In this document: one piece after another, positions 1 through 7,805 of the stretch
How positions within the stretch are numbered: the stretch's first letter is position 1
Layout of the letters: every line of letters starts with the position of its first letter
From: Thiohalobacter thiocyanaticus
GTDB lineage: Bacteria > Pseudomonadota > Gammaproteobacteria > Thiohalobacterales > Thiohalobacteraceae
Direction of reading: 5' to 3'
DNA length: 64,000 nt
Assembly: GCF_003932505.1 (NCBI RefSeq)
Contig: NZ_QZMU01000001.1
Coordinates: 310,001-374,000, forward strand
Translations under genes and position numbers: made by a program
Notes under the pieces: generated by a model
Told to the model about the DNA's origin: nothing
Databases searched by the model: none
Seen by the model: only the letters and a program-made list of their open reading frames with translations

Positions 1-196
1 GCCAGGCATACAGGCGGGCCGGCATCAGCGCCGCCTCGCCCACCATGCGGGCCATGTACGCAGTCATGGCACAATGAATGTCATAGGCCGCCTGTTCGCC
101 CACTCCGGCCGCCAGGCGGCGCTTAACCTGGCCCCGCACCGGGCTGCGCGCGAACAGGAGCAGGCGGGCACCTGGATATTTGGCTGTACGACTCAT
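1..196 (-). CDS. TIGR04282/DUF2064-type glycosyltransferase, N-terminal part (cut by window edge)
   Basis: The minus strand starts with ATG at 196 and reads open to the window edge, giving 65 N-terminal residues. They contain LLLFARSPVRGQVKRRL, which matches the nucleotide-binding N-terminus of the DUF2064 family (usual form FAKxPxPGxVKTRL). Members named TIGR04282 accompany arsenosugar biosynthesis genes, and here the gene lies 64 bp behind a TIGR04283 glycosyltransferase and ArsS on the same strand. The role in sugar transfer is inferred from family and context. The C-terminal two thirds lie outside the window. Confidence 0.8.
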   Translation of the reverse strand, partial: MSRTAKYPGARLLLFARSPVRGQVKRRLAAGVGEQAAYDIHCAMTAYMARMVGEAALMPARLYAW

Positions 197-260
197 TACG
201 GACGACTTGTCTGATTGGCCACGAAACCCACGAAATCCACTAAAGGACTATTACCTGCAT

Positions 261-944
261 TCAATTATAAAGCCGGGCCAGGCGCTCGGGCGCCAGGCCC
301 AGGAAATAACCCAGGCGCAGGCCCCACATCAGCACAACGGTGCGGACCACCCCGCCCTGCTCCCAGCGCCGGCCGGAGGTCTCGATGCACTGGCGCAGGC
401 ACAGCGGCGGGGAGAGGTGCTTCAGGGATTTGCTGAACTCAATATCCTCCATCAGTGGCTGATCGGGGTAACCGCCGATTTCCATGAACGCCGCGCGCCG
501 CACAAAGATGCCCTGATCGCCGGTGGCGATGCCGCTCAGCCGCGAACGCAGGTTCATCAGTCGGGCCACCATGCCCAGCAGGGGCGAATTGCCGGTGATG
601 CGCACGTCAAAACGGCCCCAGGCCCGCCCCGGATTGTCTTCCAGTGACCGCAGCAGCACCCCGGCATGCCCGGCGTCGAGCCCGGTGTCCGCGTGCACGA
701 ACCAGAGAATATCGCCTCGCGCCGCCCGCGCGCCGGCATTCATCTGCCGTGCCCGGCCCGGGGCGCTCTGTAGCAGCACGTCGACCTGCGGACGGGCCAG
801 TTCGACCGTGGCATCGCGGCTGCCGCCATCGACCAGGATCAGTTCATGACCCTGCGTGCGCAGCGGCTGCAGCGCCGCCAGCAGCGCGCCGATCCCCGCC
901 GCCTCATTCAGCGCCGGAATGATGATGGACAGCCGGTCAGCCAC
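261..944 (-). CDS. TIGR04283 family arsenosugar biosynthesis glycosyltransferase (GT2 fold)
   Basis: A 227-residue GT-A glycosyltransferase. The nucleotide-sugar-binding start IIIPALNEA is at residues 7-15, the LVDGGSRDAT segment at 37-46, PGRARQMNAGA at 62-72 and the metal-binding HAD motif at 84-86. Length and motifs fit the TIGR04283 subfamily, whose members co-occur with radical-SAM ArsS. The start overlaps the end of arsS by 8 bp, so the two are probably translationally coupled. The likely role is to transfer or process the sugar part of an arsenosugar in the cytoplasm. Donor and acceptor cannot be read from the sequence. Confidence 0.9.
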   Translation of the reverse strand: MADRLSIIIPALNEAAGIGALLAALQPLRTQGHELILVDGGSRDATVELARPQVDVLLQSAPGRARQMNAGARAARGDILWFVHADTGLDAGHAGVLLRSLEDNPGRAWGRFDVRITGNSPLLGMVARLMNLRSRLSGIATGDQGIFVRRAAFMEIGGYPDQPLMEDIEFSKSLKHLSPPLCLRQCIETSGRRWEQGGVVRTVVLMWGLRLGYFLGLAPERLARLYN

Positions 945-1902
945 CCAGCGCTCCGCCGCAGCTGCTGCCCTGCCCCGCCGTGCAGCCGTAGCAGTGATCG
1001 GCCACGGCGATGGGGCGGCCTTCCAGGTCCTGATCGATCAGCTCGGACAGGTGAACAGCACGCGCCGGGCTTCCGCCCAGAGGGATACCCAACATCTGAT
1101 TGAAGTCGCAGTCATGGATATGGCCCTGCCAGTCGACGCTGATCAGGCTGCGGCACATGACCGTCTCCAGGTTGTCCGGACAGTGGGCCGACTTGAGCAG
1201 GTCCATGTAGTCGTCGAAGCCGCCGTGCGAGACCAGGGTGCTGCCGAAGCGGGCGATGGGCATGTTGGTCAGGGCATACAGCCGGTTGAATACCACACCC
1301 TCGCGGCTGCCCAGCTCGCGCCGGTAGTCGGCTTCGAGCCGGTCCTGAGGCGGCGGCAGATAAGGCCCCAGCGGGTTGTACATCAGGTGGAGTTCCAGGC
1401 CGCTGTCCGGCTGGCCGTAGCCCAGGGCATTCAGCCGTTGCAGACCGCGGATGCTGGCCGCGTACACGCCTGTGCCGCGCTGGCTTTCGACATTCTCCTC
1501 CAGATAGCAGGGCAGCGAGGCGATGATCCCGACCCTGTGCTCGGCGAGGAATTCGGCCAGGCCCTCCTGCCCGGGTTCCTCCAGGATGGTGAGGTTGCAG
1601 CGGTCGACGACCTCCACACCCAGTGCGCGTGCCGCGCTGACCAGTTCGCGGAAACGGGGATGCAGTTCGGGCGCGCCGCCGGTCAGATCCAGCTGCCGCA
1701 CGCCGCTCGCCTGCAGGAAGGCCACGACGGTCTGCAGAGTGGCGCCGTCCATCATCTCCTTGCGCGTGGGCCCGGCATTGACGTGGCAATGCAGGCAGCT
1801 CTGATTGCACTTGTAGCCGAGGTTGACCTGCAAAGTATGCAGTTGGCCGCGGCGGATGGTCGGAAAATCGGTTTCGCGCAACAATGGCAGAGTGGCGTGC
1901 AT
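937..1902 (-). CDS. arsS: arsenosugar biosynthesis radical SAM protein ArsS
   Basis: A 321-residue radical-SAM protein with the [4Fe-4S] ligands in CNQSCLHC (Cys32, Cys36, Cys39) and a Cys-rich tail, CYGCTAGQGSSCGG, typical of the C-terminal domain of the ArsS family. ArsS is thought to add a 5'-deoxyadenosyl group to dimethylarsinous acid, which starts arsenosugar synthesis. I chose the ATG at 1902 (MHATLPLL); an in-frame upstream start at 1971 would add 23 residues that do not look like the family. It sits in a minus-strand operon with two glycosyltransferases downstream and a TVP38-rhodanese gene 72 bp upstream. No arsM methyltransferase is visible in the window. Confidence 0.92.
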   Translation of the reverse strand: MHATLPLLRETDFPTIRRGQLHTLQVNLGYKCNQSCLHCHVNAGPTRKEMMDGATLQTVVAFLQASGVRQLDLTGGAPELHPRFRELVSAARALGVEVVDRCNLTILEEPGQEGLAEFLAEHRVGIIASLPCYLEENVESQRGTGVYAASIRGLQRLNALGYGQPDSGLELHLMYNPLGPYLPPPQDRLEADYRRELGSREGVVFNRLYALTNMPIARFGSTLVSHGGFDDYMDLLKSAHCPDNLETVMCRSLISVDWQGHIHDCDFNQMLGIPLGGSPARAVHLSELIDQDLEGRPIAVADHCYGCTAGQGSSCGGALGG

Positions 1903-1974
1903 GCCGTCAGGCTCCCTGGGGGTTATGTGTGGCTTTCGCGTTGGACAGAGAGTGGCCAGGAAAGTGCCCACCCT

Positions 1975-2940
1975 TCACTGCTCCACAGGATAGCCCTGCT
2001 CGTTCCAGCCCACCATGCCCTTGCGCACCACATGCACATCGGCAAATCCCTGCTGCGCGAGCAGCCGGGCTGCGGCGGCCGACATGCGGTCGGTGCGGCA
2101 CACGGTCGCCACTGGGCGTTCCTGATAATCGCCGAGTTCGCCCAGCCGCTGCTCCAGTTCCTCGAGCGGAATGTTCACCGCCCCCGGGATGTGGCCCAGC
2201 TCGCCGTGGTAGTCCTCCGGCTTGCGCACGTCCAGCAGCAGCAGATCCTCTCCGGCATCCAGCCGGCGCTTGAGCTCATGGGTCTGCAGCAGTCTGCCCT
2301 TGCGGACAATGGCGATCAGCCGCGGCAGGAAGGCCACCACCGCCAGCAGCGCCAGCGCCAGCAGCCCCTTCTGGATCAGGCCCTCGCCGCCGGCCACCGC
2401 CTCGCGCCCGGCGTAGCCGAGATAGGTGTAGGCCAGCGCACCGGGCAGCATGCATATATAGGTGGCGAGCAGGTAGTGCAGCAGCGGGATGCGGGTCAGG
2501 CCCAGAGCGTAGTTGAGCAGGTTGAAGGGGAACAGCGGCACCAGCCGGGTGAAGGCGACGAAGCGCCAGCCCTCGGTCTCCACGCCCTGGATCAGCTGCT
2601 TGAGTCGGCCGCCGGTGCGCTGGGCCACCCAGTCCGCGGCCAGATAGCGCGCCACCAGGAAGGCCAGCAGCGCGCCCAGGGTCGCGCCGGTGAGATTGTA
2701 GAAGGTACCCAGCACCGGTCCGAACAGGGCGCCGCCGGCGAGCGTCATCACCGAACCGGGCAGGAACAGCACCGCCGCCACGGCATACAAGGCCATGAAC
2801 AGCAGCGGCGCGACCGGCCCGGCCTCGCTGAGCCAGGCATCCAGCGCGGCCACGTCGAAGCGGTCGCGGTAGATCACCGCCAGGGCGATGCCCGCGGCCA
2901 GCAGGGTCAGCAGCAGAATACGACCGAGGGTCTTGTTCAT
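1975..2940 (-). CDS. TVP38/TMEM64 (DedA-like) membrane protein fused to a rhodanese domain
   Basis: A 321-residue fusion. Residues 1-215 form a TVP38/TMEM64 membrane domain: an N-terminal hydrophobic segment, the FLPGSVMTLAGGALFG re-entrant motif near 58-75, several further membrane segments, and the FTRLVPLFPFNLLNYALG motif. Residues 220-321 form a rhodanese domain with putative catalytic Cys281 in VCRTDRMS. Family knowledge suggests a transporter or lipid-scramblase-like body; the rhodanese could carry persulfide or arsenic chemistry to the membrane (inference). Its ATG overlaps the stop of the upstream hydroxylase gene by 4 bp. A second rhodanese fusion, the ArsR regulator, lies in the same cluster. 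Confidence 0.88.
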   Translation of the reverse strand: MNKTLGRILLLTLLAAGIALAVIYRDRFDVAALDAWLSEAGPVAPLLFMALYAVAAVLFLPGSVMTLAGGALFGPVLGTFYNLTGATLGALLAFLVARYLAADWVAQRTGGRLKQLIQGVETEGWRFVAFTRLVPLFPFNLLNYALGLTRIPLLHYLLATYICMLPGALAYTYLGYAGREAVAGGEGLIQKGLLALALLAVVAFLPRLIAIVRKGRLLQTHELKRRLDAGEDLLLLDVRKPEDYHGELGHIPGAVNIPLEELEQRLGELGDYQERPVATVCRTDRMSAAAARLLAQQGFADVHVVRKGMVGWNEQGYPVEQ

Positions 2941-3794
2941 TCGGACTCACCCCACTTGCGCCGGTTGATGGCGTAACCGGCGGTACCGCGGCTGAAGGGG
3001 ATGCTCAGCAGCCCCGGCAGCCAGCTGCACCAGCTCTCCTCACGGAAGGTGCGGATGCCGATGGTCATGCCCTCGTGGCCGGCGCGCGGCTGGTCGCGGT
3101 AGGTGCCCAGCAGCCGGTCCCACCAGGGCAGGTTGAAGCCGAAGTTGCTGTTGGTCTCGTCGTCCTCGACCGAGTGATGTACCCGGTGCATGTCCGGCGT
3201 GACCACGAACCAGCGCAGCACCCGGTCCAGCCCCGACGGTATGCGCACATTGCCGTGGTTGAACATGGAGGTGGCGTTGAGCAGCACCTCGAACAGGATC
3301 ACGCCCAGGATCGGCGGCCCGAGCACGACGATCACGGCGAACTTGATCACCATGGACAGCAGGATCTCCAGCGGATGGAAACGCAGGCCGGTGGTCACGT
3401 CGTAGTCCAGATCGGCATGATGCACCCGGTGCAGCCGCCACAGTGCCGGAATGGCGTGCACCATCACGTGCTGCAGCCAGATGAAGAAATCCAGCGCAAT
3501 CACCGAGACCAGTACCGCCAGCCAGAAGGGAACGTCCAGATAATTGAAGATGCCCCAGTCCTGCGACTGGGCGAAGGCCGCCATGCCCACGGCCGCGGCC
3601 GGGAACACCAGCCGCAGCAGCACCGTGTTGAGCACCACCAGCCCCAGGTTGTTGGACCAGCGCACCGATTTGCGGTGCAGCAGACCGCGCCGCGGGGCCA
3701 GGATCTCCCAGACCGCCATCAGCACGAACACACCGACGAAGAACCCGAGACGTATCTGCGCCTCATGAGCCAGAATCCAGCTCTCGCCCGCCAT
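2937..3794 (-). CDS. sterol desaturase / fatty acid hydroxylase superfamily membrane protein
   Basis: A 285-residue integral membrane di-iron protein. The eight-histidine pattern of the FA_hydroxylase family is visible: HVMVH, then HRVHHAD, then MHRVHHSV, set between hydrophobic segments (about residues 12-30, 50-70, 85-105 and 150-175). Members hydroxylate or desaturate lipids or sterol-like substrates; the substrate here is unknown. It is the first gene of the arsenic-type operon and diverges from the ArsR-rhodanese regulator, so it is probably induced with arsS. A lipid-modifying enzyme in an arsenosugar operon would fit arsenolipid formation, but that is inference. Confidence 0.88.
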   Translation of the reverse strand: MAGESWILAHEAQIRLGFFVGVFVLMAVWEILAPRRGLLHRKSVRWSNNLGLVVLNTVLLRLVFPAAAVGMAAFAQSQDWGIFNYLDVPFWLAVLVSVIALDFFIWLQHVMVHAIPALWRLHRVHHADLDYDVTTGLRFHPLEILLSMVIKFAVIVVLGPPILGVILFEVLLNATSMFNHGNVRIPSGLDRVLRWFVVTPDMHRVHHSVEDDETNSNFGFNLPWWDRLLGTYRDQPRAGHEGMTIGIRTFREESWCSWLPGLLSIPFSRGTAGYAINRRKWGESE

Positions 3795-3845
3795 GGTCTT
3801 ATCCTCTCGCTATTGCATCCGGCCGGAACCGGCGTTATCCTGAGC

Positions 3846-3877
3846 ATATTATTCAATTGAATTATTGAATACAATAT
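3846..3877. promoter_or_regulatory. palindromic operator between arsenic operon and ArsR-rhodanese gene
   Basis: The 104-bp divergent intergenic region holds ATTCAAT (3851-3857), six bases, then ATTGAAT (3864-3870), a perfect 7-bp inverted repeat, extended on both sides by less exact ATATT/AATAT. This form and placement resemble ArsR/SmtB operators. TACAAT at 3870-3875 could be the -10 of the plus-strand gene, so binding would block both promoters. The -35 is not clear. Confidence 0.6.
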
Positions 3878-3898
3878 ACGGCAAACCGGACCGCGTCA

Positions 3899-4564
3899 AT
3901 GACCCTGGATATCAAGCATGCCCTGTTCACCCAGTTCGCCCGCATCGGCAAGGTGCTGGGCAACGCCCACCGGCTGGCGCTGATCGAGTACCTGGCCCAG
4001 GGCGAGCGCAGCGTGGAGGCACTGGCAAAGGTCTCCGGCCTGAGTGTCGCCAACACCTCGCAGCACCTGCAGCAGCTGCGCCAGGCCGGGCTGGTAGAGA
4101 CCCGCCGCGAGGGCCAGCGCATCCACTACAGACTGTCCGGCGAGGACGTGGTCGTATTGCTGGACGCCATCCGCAACGTCGCCACCCGCCACCTGGCCGA
4201 GATCGACCAGCTGGTCGACACCTACCTGAACACGAAGGACAACATGGAGCCGGTGCCGGCGGCGGAACTGGTCCAGCGCCTGAAACGCGGTGAGGTCACC
4301 GTGCTGGACGTGCGCCCCGAGGAGGAATACACCGCCGGGCATCTGCCTGGCGCGGTCAACATCCCGCTCGCCGAACTGGAGGAACGGCTCGCCGCCCTGC
4401 CCCCCGAACGCGAGGTCATCGCCTACTGCCGCGGTCCCTACTGCGTGCTCTCCTTCGACGCCGTGGCCGAACTGCGCCGGCGCGGCTATCGGGCCCGGCG
4501 GCTGGAGGAAGGTTATCCGGAGTGGCGCAGCGCCGGCCTGCCGGTGGAGGAAACCCGACACTGA
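3899..4564 (+). CDS. ArsR-family transcriptional regulator fused to a rhodanese domain
   Basis: A 221-residue protein. Residues 10-95 are an ArsR winged helix (LAKVSGLSVANTSQHLQQLR is the recognition helix region) and residues 115-221 a rhodanese domain with catalytic Cys177 in YCRGPYCV; Cys182 is next to it. The DNA-binding half shows no obvious ELCVCDL-type metal-binding motif, so sensing may use the rhodanese cysteines. ArsR-rhodanese fusions are known in sulfur- and metal-related operons. It reads divergently from the five-gene arsenosugar-type operon and probably represses both itself and that operon through the palindrome at 3851-3870. The inducer (arsenite, polysulfide or another) is not known. 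Confidence 0.92.
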   Translation: MTLDIKHALFTQFARIGKVLGNAHRLALIEYLAQGERSVEALAKVSGLSVANTSQHLQQLRQAGLVETRREGQRIHYRLSGEDVVVLLDAIRNVATRHLAEIDQLVDTYLNTKDNMEPVPAAELVQRLKRGEVTVLDVRPEEEYTAGHLPGAVNIPLAELEERLAALPPEREVIAYCRGPYCVLSFDAVAELRRRGYRARRLEEGYPEWRSAGLPVEETRH

Positions 4565-4610
4565 TTTCGCGGTCCAACCCGGTAGACCCACCAGCGCACC
4601 GGGAGGCACC

Positions 4611-5006
4611 ATGAGCACAGCGAACGCAAGACTCATCTTTGTCTACAATGCCGACAGCGGCCTGTTCAACACCGCTACGGACATCGCCCACAAGATCCTG
4701 TCGCCACAGACCTATACCTGTGACCTGTGCGCCCTGACCCACGGGCATTTCAGGATCCGCCGGGAATGGGTGGCCTTCCTGGAATCGCTGCCGGTACAGA
4801 CCGAGTTCCTGCACCGGGACGAGTACCAGGCCCGCCACGGCGGAACCGGGGTGGAACCGCCGGCCGTGCTCCTGGACAGCGGCGACGGCCCCGAACTGTT
4901 GCTGGACCGGCAGGCCATCGGCGACTGCCGGGACCTGGCCGCGCTCAAGCAGCGCATCCGCGCCGGGCTCGATGAACGCCTGGCCATGCGTGAAGCCGCG
5001 TCATAG
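4611..5006 (+). CDS. conserved hypothetical protein with a CxxC motif
   Basis: A 131-residue soluble protein. The ATG at 4611 follows GGGAGG at 4601-4606. It starts LIFVYNADSGLFNTATDIAH and has CDLCALTHG with Cys37 and Cys40, then a charged region and an LLLD segment near the C-terminus. I do not recognise a characterised family. The CxxC could bind a metal or be redox-active (inference). It lies 46 bp behind the ArsR-rhodanese gene and 85 bp ahead of the DUF411 gene, so it may be expressed with the regulator. There is no signal peptide, so it is probably cytoplasmic. Confidence 0.75.
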   Translation: MSTANARLIFVYNADSGLFNTATDIAHKILSPQTYTCDLCALTHGHFRIRREWVAFLESLPVQTEFLHRDEYQARHGGTGVEPPAVLLDSGDGPELLLDRQAIGDCRDLAALKQRIRAGLDERLAMREAAS

Positions 5007-5091
5007 ACAACGCCGTGGCCAGCAAACTGAACCGGAGTGACATCCGGTTCCATCCATCGCATCATGATTGAAAAACGATAGGAACCCGACC

Positions 5092-5571
5092 ATGCCGACC
5101 TCCATCCGAACCCTCGCCGCCCTGGCCCTGACCGCGGTCCTCGCTCATCAGCCGGCCACGGCACAGGAACTGGACCGCCTCGTCGTCCACAAGAGCCCAA
5201 CCTGCGGCTGCTGCGGCAAATGGATCGATCACATAGAAGAGAACGGCTTCGCCGTCACCCCGGTCGATGTGGCCGATCTCGGCCAGGTCAAGCGCGAGCA
5301 CGACATCTGGCCTGCCTACCGCTCCTGCCACACCGCCGTGGGCGAGCAGACCGGCTACATCTTCGAGGGCCATGTCCCGGCCAGGATCGTCGCCCGCTTC
5401 CTCGCCGATCCGCCGGCAGACGCCAAAGGCCTGACCGTCCCGGCCATGCCGGTGGGCAGTCCCGGCATGGAGGTCGGCGACAGATTCATGCCTTATGAAG
5501 TGCTGCTGCTGCAGAAAGATGGTGTCACCCGGGTCTATGCCCGGATCGATTCGCCGGAACAGCAGTATTGA
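5092..5571 (+). CDS. DUF411 domain secreted protein
   Basis: A 159-residue protein with a signal peptide (about residues 1-24, cleavage near ATAQ) followed by the DUF411 hallmark HKSPTCGCCGKW (Cys38, Cys40, Cys41). Further motifs are SCHTAV and GHVPA. DUF411 proteins are small periplasmic proteins often found with metal-resistance genes and thought to bind copper or other soft metals. The ATG at 5092 is chosen because AGGA lies 8 bases upstream; an in-frame TTG at 5068 would spoil the signal peptide. It is the last plus-strand gene of the arsenic neighbourhood and converges on the antiporter gene. Confidence 0.88.
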   Translation: MPTSIRTLAALALTAVLAHQPATAQELDRLVVHKSPTCGCCGKWIDHIEENGFAVTPVDVADLGQVKREHDIWPAYRSCHTAVGEQTGYIFEGHVPARIVARFLADPPADAKGLTVPAMPVGSPGMEVGDRFMPYEVLLLQKDGVTRVYARIDSPEQQY

Positions 5572-5602
5572 AAGACCGGATGGGCCCGGTGACAAATCGT
5601 CA

Positions 5603-6832
5603 TCACTCCCGCACGTTACCGGCTCCGGTCCGGATATCCAGCTTCCCGGCCACGAAGCCCACTGTCGTGCCCTGCACCAGGATGCTGAACAGGACCGCTC
5701 CGAACACCATGGACTGGATCGTCCACCAGTAGGGCAGTTCCACCGGCAGCGACAGCACCAGGGCGATCGCGATCGCCCCCCGCAGGCCGCCCCAGAACAG
5801 CACCCCCTGCCAGGCCCATGAGACCGGCTGCCCCAGCAGCCTGGAGCCGAACGCGGACAGGCCCACCGAGAGGGCGCGCGCGAACAGCATGGCCGCAATT
5901 GCGATCAGCATCGCCAGCCACTGATCGGTGAACATGTCATAGGTGATCACCAGACCCAGCAGGGCAAACACCAGTGCATTGAACAACAGGCCCAGCCATT
6001 CCCAGGTACTGGCGGCACTGTCCAGGTGCGCGGAATCCCGCAGCAGGATCCTGGACGTCAGCGCCGCCGACATCACCGCCAGGATACCCGAGACGTGCAG
6101 AATGTGTTCGGCCAGATAGAAGCTGCCCAGAGCGGTGATGACGGTGACGATACTGATGACGGGGGCCGAGGCCAGCCAGCGGGCAAAGCCGGCAGCGGTC
6201 AGACCGAGCACCAGCCCGGTGACAAGTCCACCGAAGAACACCCGACCGAAGTCGGCGGCAAGACCTGCGCCCGCCCCCTGGATCTCGCCCAGCGCAAAGG
6301 CCAGCACAATGCCGAACAGCACCACCGCGGCGGCATCGTTGAGCAGGCTTTCCGTCTCGATCAGGGCTTCCAGCTCATCGGGCGCATTCAGGCTCCGCAG
6401 TTTGGCGACCACGGATACCGGGTCGGTGGCGGCAAGGATGGCGCCGGTCAGCAGCGCGGCGATCCAGGGAAAGCCCACCGGATGCGCAATGCCGAGATAG
6501 CTCAGGCCCGCCATCACGAAACAGCTGATCAGCACACCGGGGACAGCGAGAATCACGGCCGGCACCAGCACCCGCTGCAACACCCGGGGCCGGATGTGCC
6601 AGGCCGCCTGGAAGATGAGCACCGGGAGGATGATGTAGAACACCAGCGGCTTGAAGTTGTGTGCCCGGATCCCGGTATCGAAGCCTGTTTGTGTGACGAT
6701 GAGGCCGAACACAACGCCGGCAATCAGCGCGCCGAGCGTGAGATCCAGCCGCAGCAGCCGGCTCAGGGCCAGCCCGGTCAGCGCCATCAGGGCCAGAAAC
6801 AGTATCCTGCCTGCAACCAGCTCGATGTCCAT
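5603..6832 (-). CDS. cation:proton antiporter (CPA1/NhaP type)
   Basis: A 409-residue polytopic membrane protein with about 12 hydrophobic segments. It has the CPA1 core motifs ATDPVSVVAKL and ESLLNDAAAVVLF; the ND pair is the usual ion-binding site. The length is that of the membrane domain only, with no cytoplasmic RCK or CBS extension. It probably exchanges Na+ or K+ for H+ across the inner membrane and helps pH or salt balance. It follows the peroxiredoxin gene on the same strand after about 75 bp and lies downstream of the SOR gene, whose reaction produces acid. A joint role is only suggested by position. Confidence 0.88.
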   Translation of the reverse strand: MDIELVAGRILFLALMALTGLALSRLLRLDLTLGALIAGVVFGLIVTQTGFDTGIRAHNFKPLVFYIILPVLIFQAAWHIRPRVLQRVLVPAVILAVPGVLISCFVMAGLSYLGIAHPVGFPWIAALLTGAILAATDPVSVVAKLRSLNAPDELEALIETESLLNDAAAVVLFGIVLAFALGEIQGAGAGLAADFGRVFFGGLVTGLVLGLTAAGFARWLASAPVISIVTVITALGSFYLAEHILHVSGILAVMSAALTSRILLRDSAHLDSAASTWEWLGLLFNALVFALLGLVITYDMFTDQWLAMLIAIAAMLFARALSVGLSAFGSRLLGQPVSWAWQGVLFWGGLRGAIAIALVLSLPVELPYWWTIQSMVFGAVLFSILVQGTTVGFVAGKLDIRTGAGNVRE

Positions 6833-6906
6833 GGGAGATGTCCTGCAGTCGGCCGCAACAGTGACGGCGGCCTGAGTCGGTCACTCAGCGGCCGCCGGCT
6901 TCACGA

Positions 6907-7632
6907 TCATTCCAGTGTTTTCAGCGCCTCCACCACCGCGGCCGGCTCCATGCGTTTGGTGTAGTCCACATCCGCGAAAGCGGCGCGGATCACCCCGTCG
7001 CGGTCAATGACAAAGGTACCCGGCACCGGCAGGCCACGCCGGCCTTCGCCGTTGAAGGCCTCCAGGTTCAGTCCCATCTTCCGGTACACCGCATCCAGCT
7101 CCTCGGCGACCTCGAAATACAGGTTGTAGTCCTTCATCACGGCATCATCCAGATCACTCAGGATCTCGAACGGATAGCCGTCCTCCCTGACCTGTTTCAG
7201 GGACTGGTCCGGCTGCTGCGGGGTCACGGCGATAAGCTGCGCGCCCTGCGCCCTGATGTCGGGCCGGGCCTCGGTCAGCGCCTTGAGTTCCAGATTGCAG
7301 TAGGGACACCAGGCCCCGCGGTAGAAGGTCAGCACAACCGGACCCTGTTCCAGCAGATCGTACAGTCGCACCTCCTCGCCCATGGCATTGGGCAGACTGA
7401 AATCCGGGGCGCGCTCACCGACATCCAGGCCGGGATCCGGCAGGCGTTCGGCCAGTTCCTCCTGAGCCTGTTTCATGACAGCCCGGTCGGCGGCGGGCAT
7501 ACGGTCGGGGTCCTGGCCGGCCTTATAGGCCTCGATGCGCTCATGCAGGCTGTCGGAGCCGGGTTCTGCCAACACCGGCTGCAGAGGCAGCAGGACGGAA
7601 AGGGACAGGGCGGCAAACAGGGATTTTGACAT
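6907..7632 (-). CDS. exported peroxiredoxin-like AhpC/TSA family protein
   Basis: A 241-residue protein with an N-terminal signal peptide (about residues 1-22, ending VLAE). An alpha-helical linker (25-65) precedes a thioredoxin-fold AhpC/TSA domain (70-235). The active site is GAWCPYC, with the peroxidatic-type Cys109 and a second Cys112 in a CxxC. It probably reduces peroxides or disulfides outside the cytoplasm; the electron donor is unknown. It lies 173 bp downstream of the SOR gene on the same strand and 75 bp ahead of the antiporter. No terminator was seen between these genes. Confidence 0.88.
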   Translation of the reverse strand: MSKSLFAALSLSVLLPLQPVLAEPGSDSLHERIEAYKAGQDPDRMPAADRAVMKQAQEELAERLPDPGLDVGERAPDFSLPNAMGEEVRLYDLLEQGPVVLTFYRGAWCPYCNLELKALTEARPDIRAQGAQLIAVTPQQPDQSLKQVREDGYPFEILSDLDDAVMKDYNLYFEVAEELDAVYRKMGLNLEAFNGEGRRGLPVPGTFVIDRDGVIRAAFADVDYTKRMEPAAVVEALKTLE

Positions 7633-7805
7633 GGTCGGACTCCTTCTGATGTTTCAGGGTACGACTGCGGAACTGCCTTCAAGTTCACAACGGGAGACCC
7701 GGCAGTTGCCCTGTCCTTGCAAAGCGCCATGTAACCGTCTGCGCAGTCCTTCGCGGCGGATCTGCTCCCGGCTTCGGTTCCGCTCGCCGGTTCCCGGCAC
7801 CCGTT

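Noticed and set aside
856-2976. A 706-codon plus-strand open frame across the arsenosugar genes
   Set aside because: It lies opposite arsS and the TVP38-rhodanese gene, has Gln/His/Ala-rich low-complexity translation without domains, and is explained as a high-GC antisense shadow.
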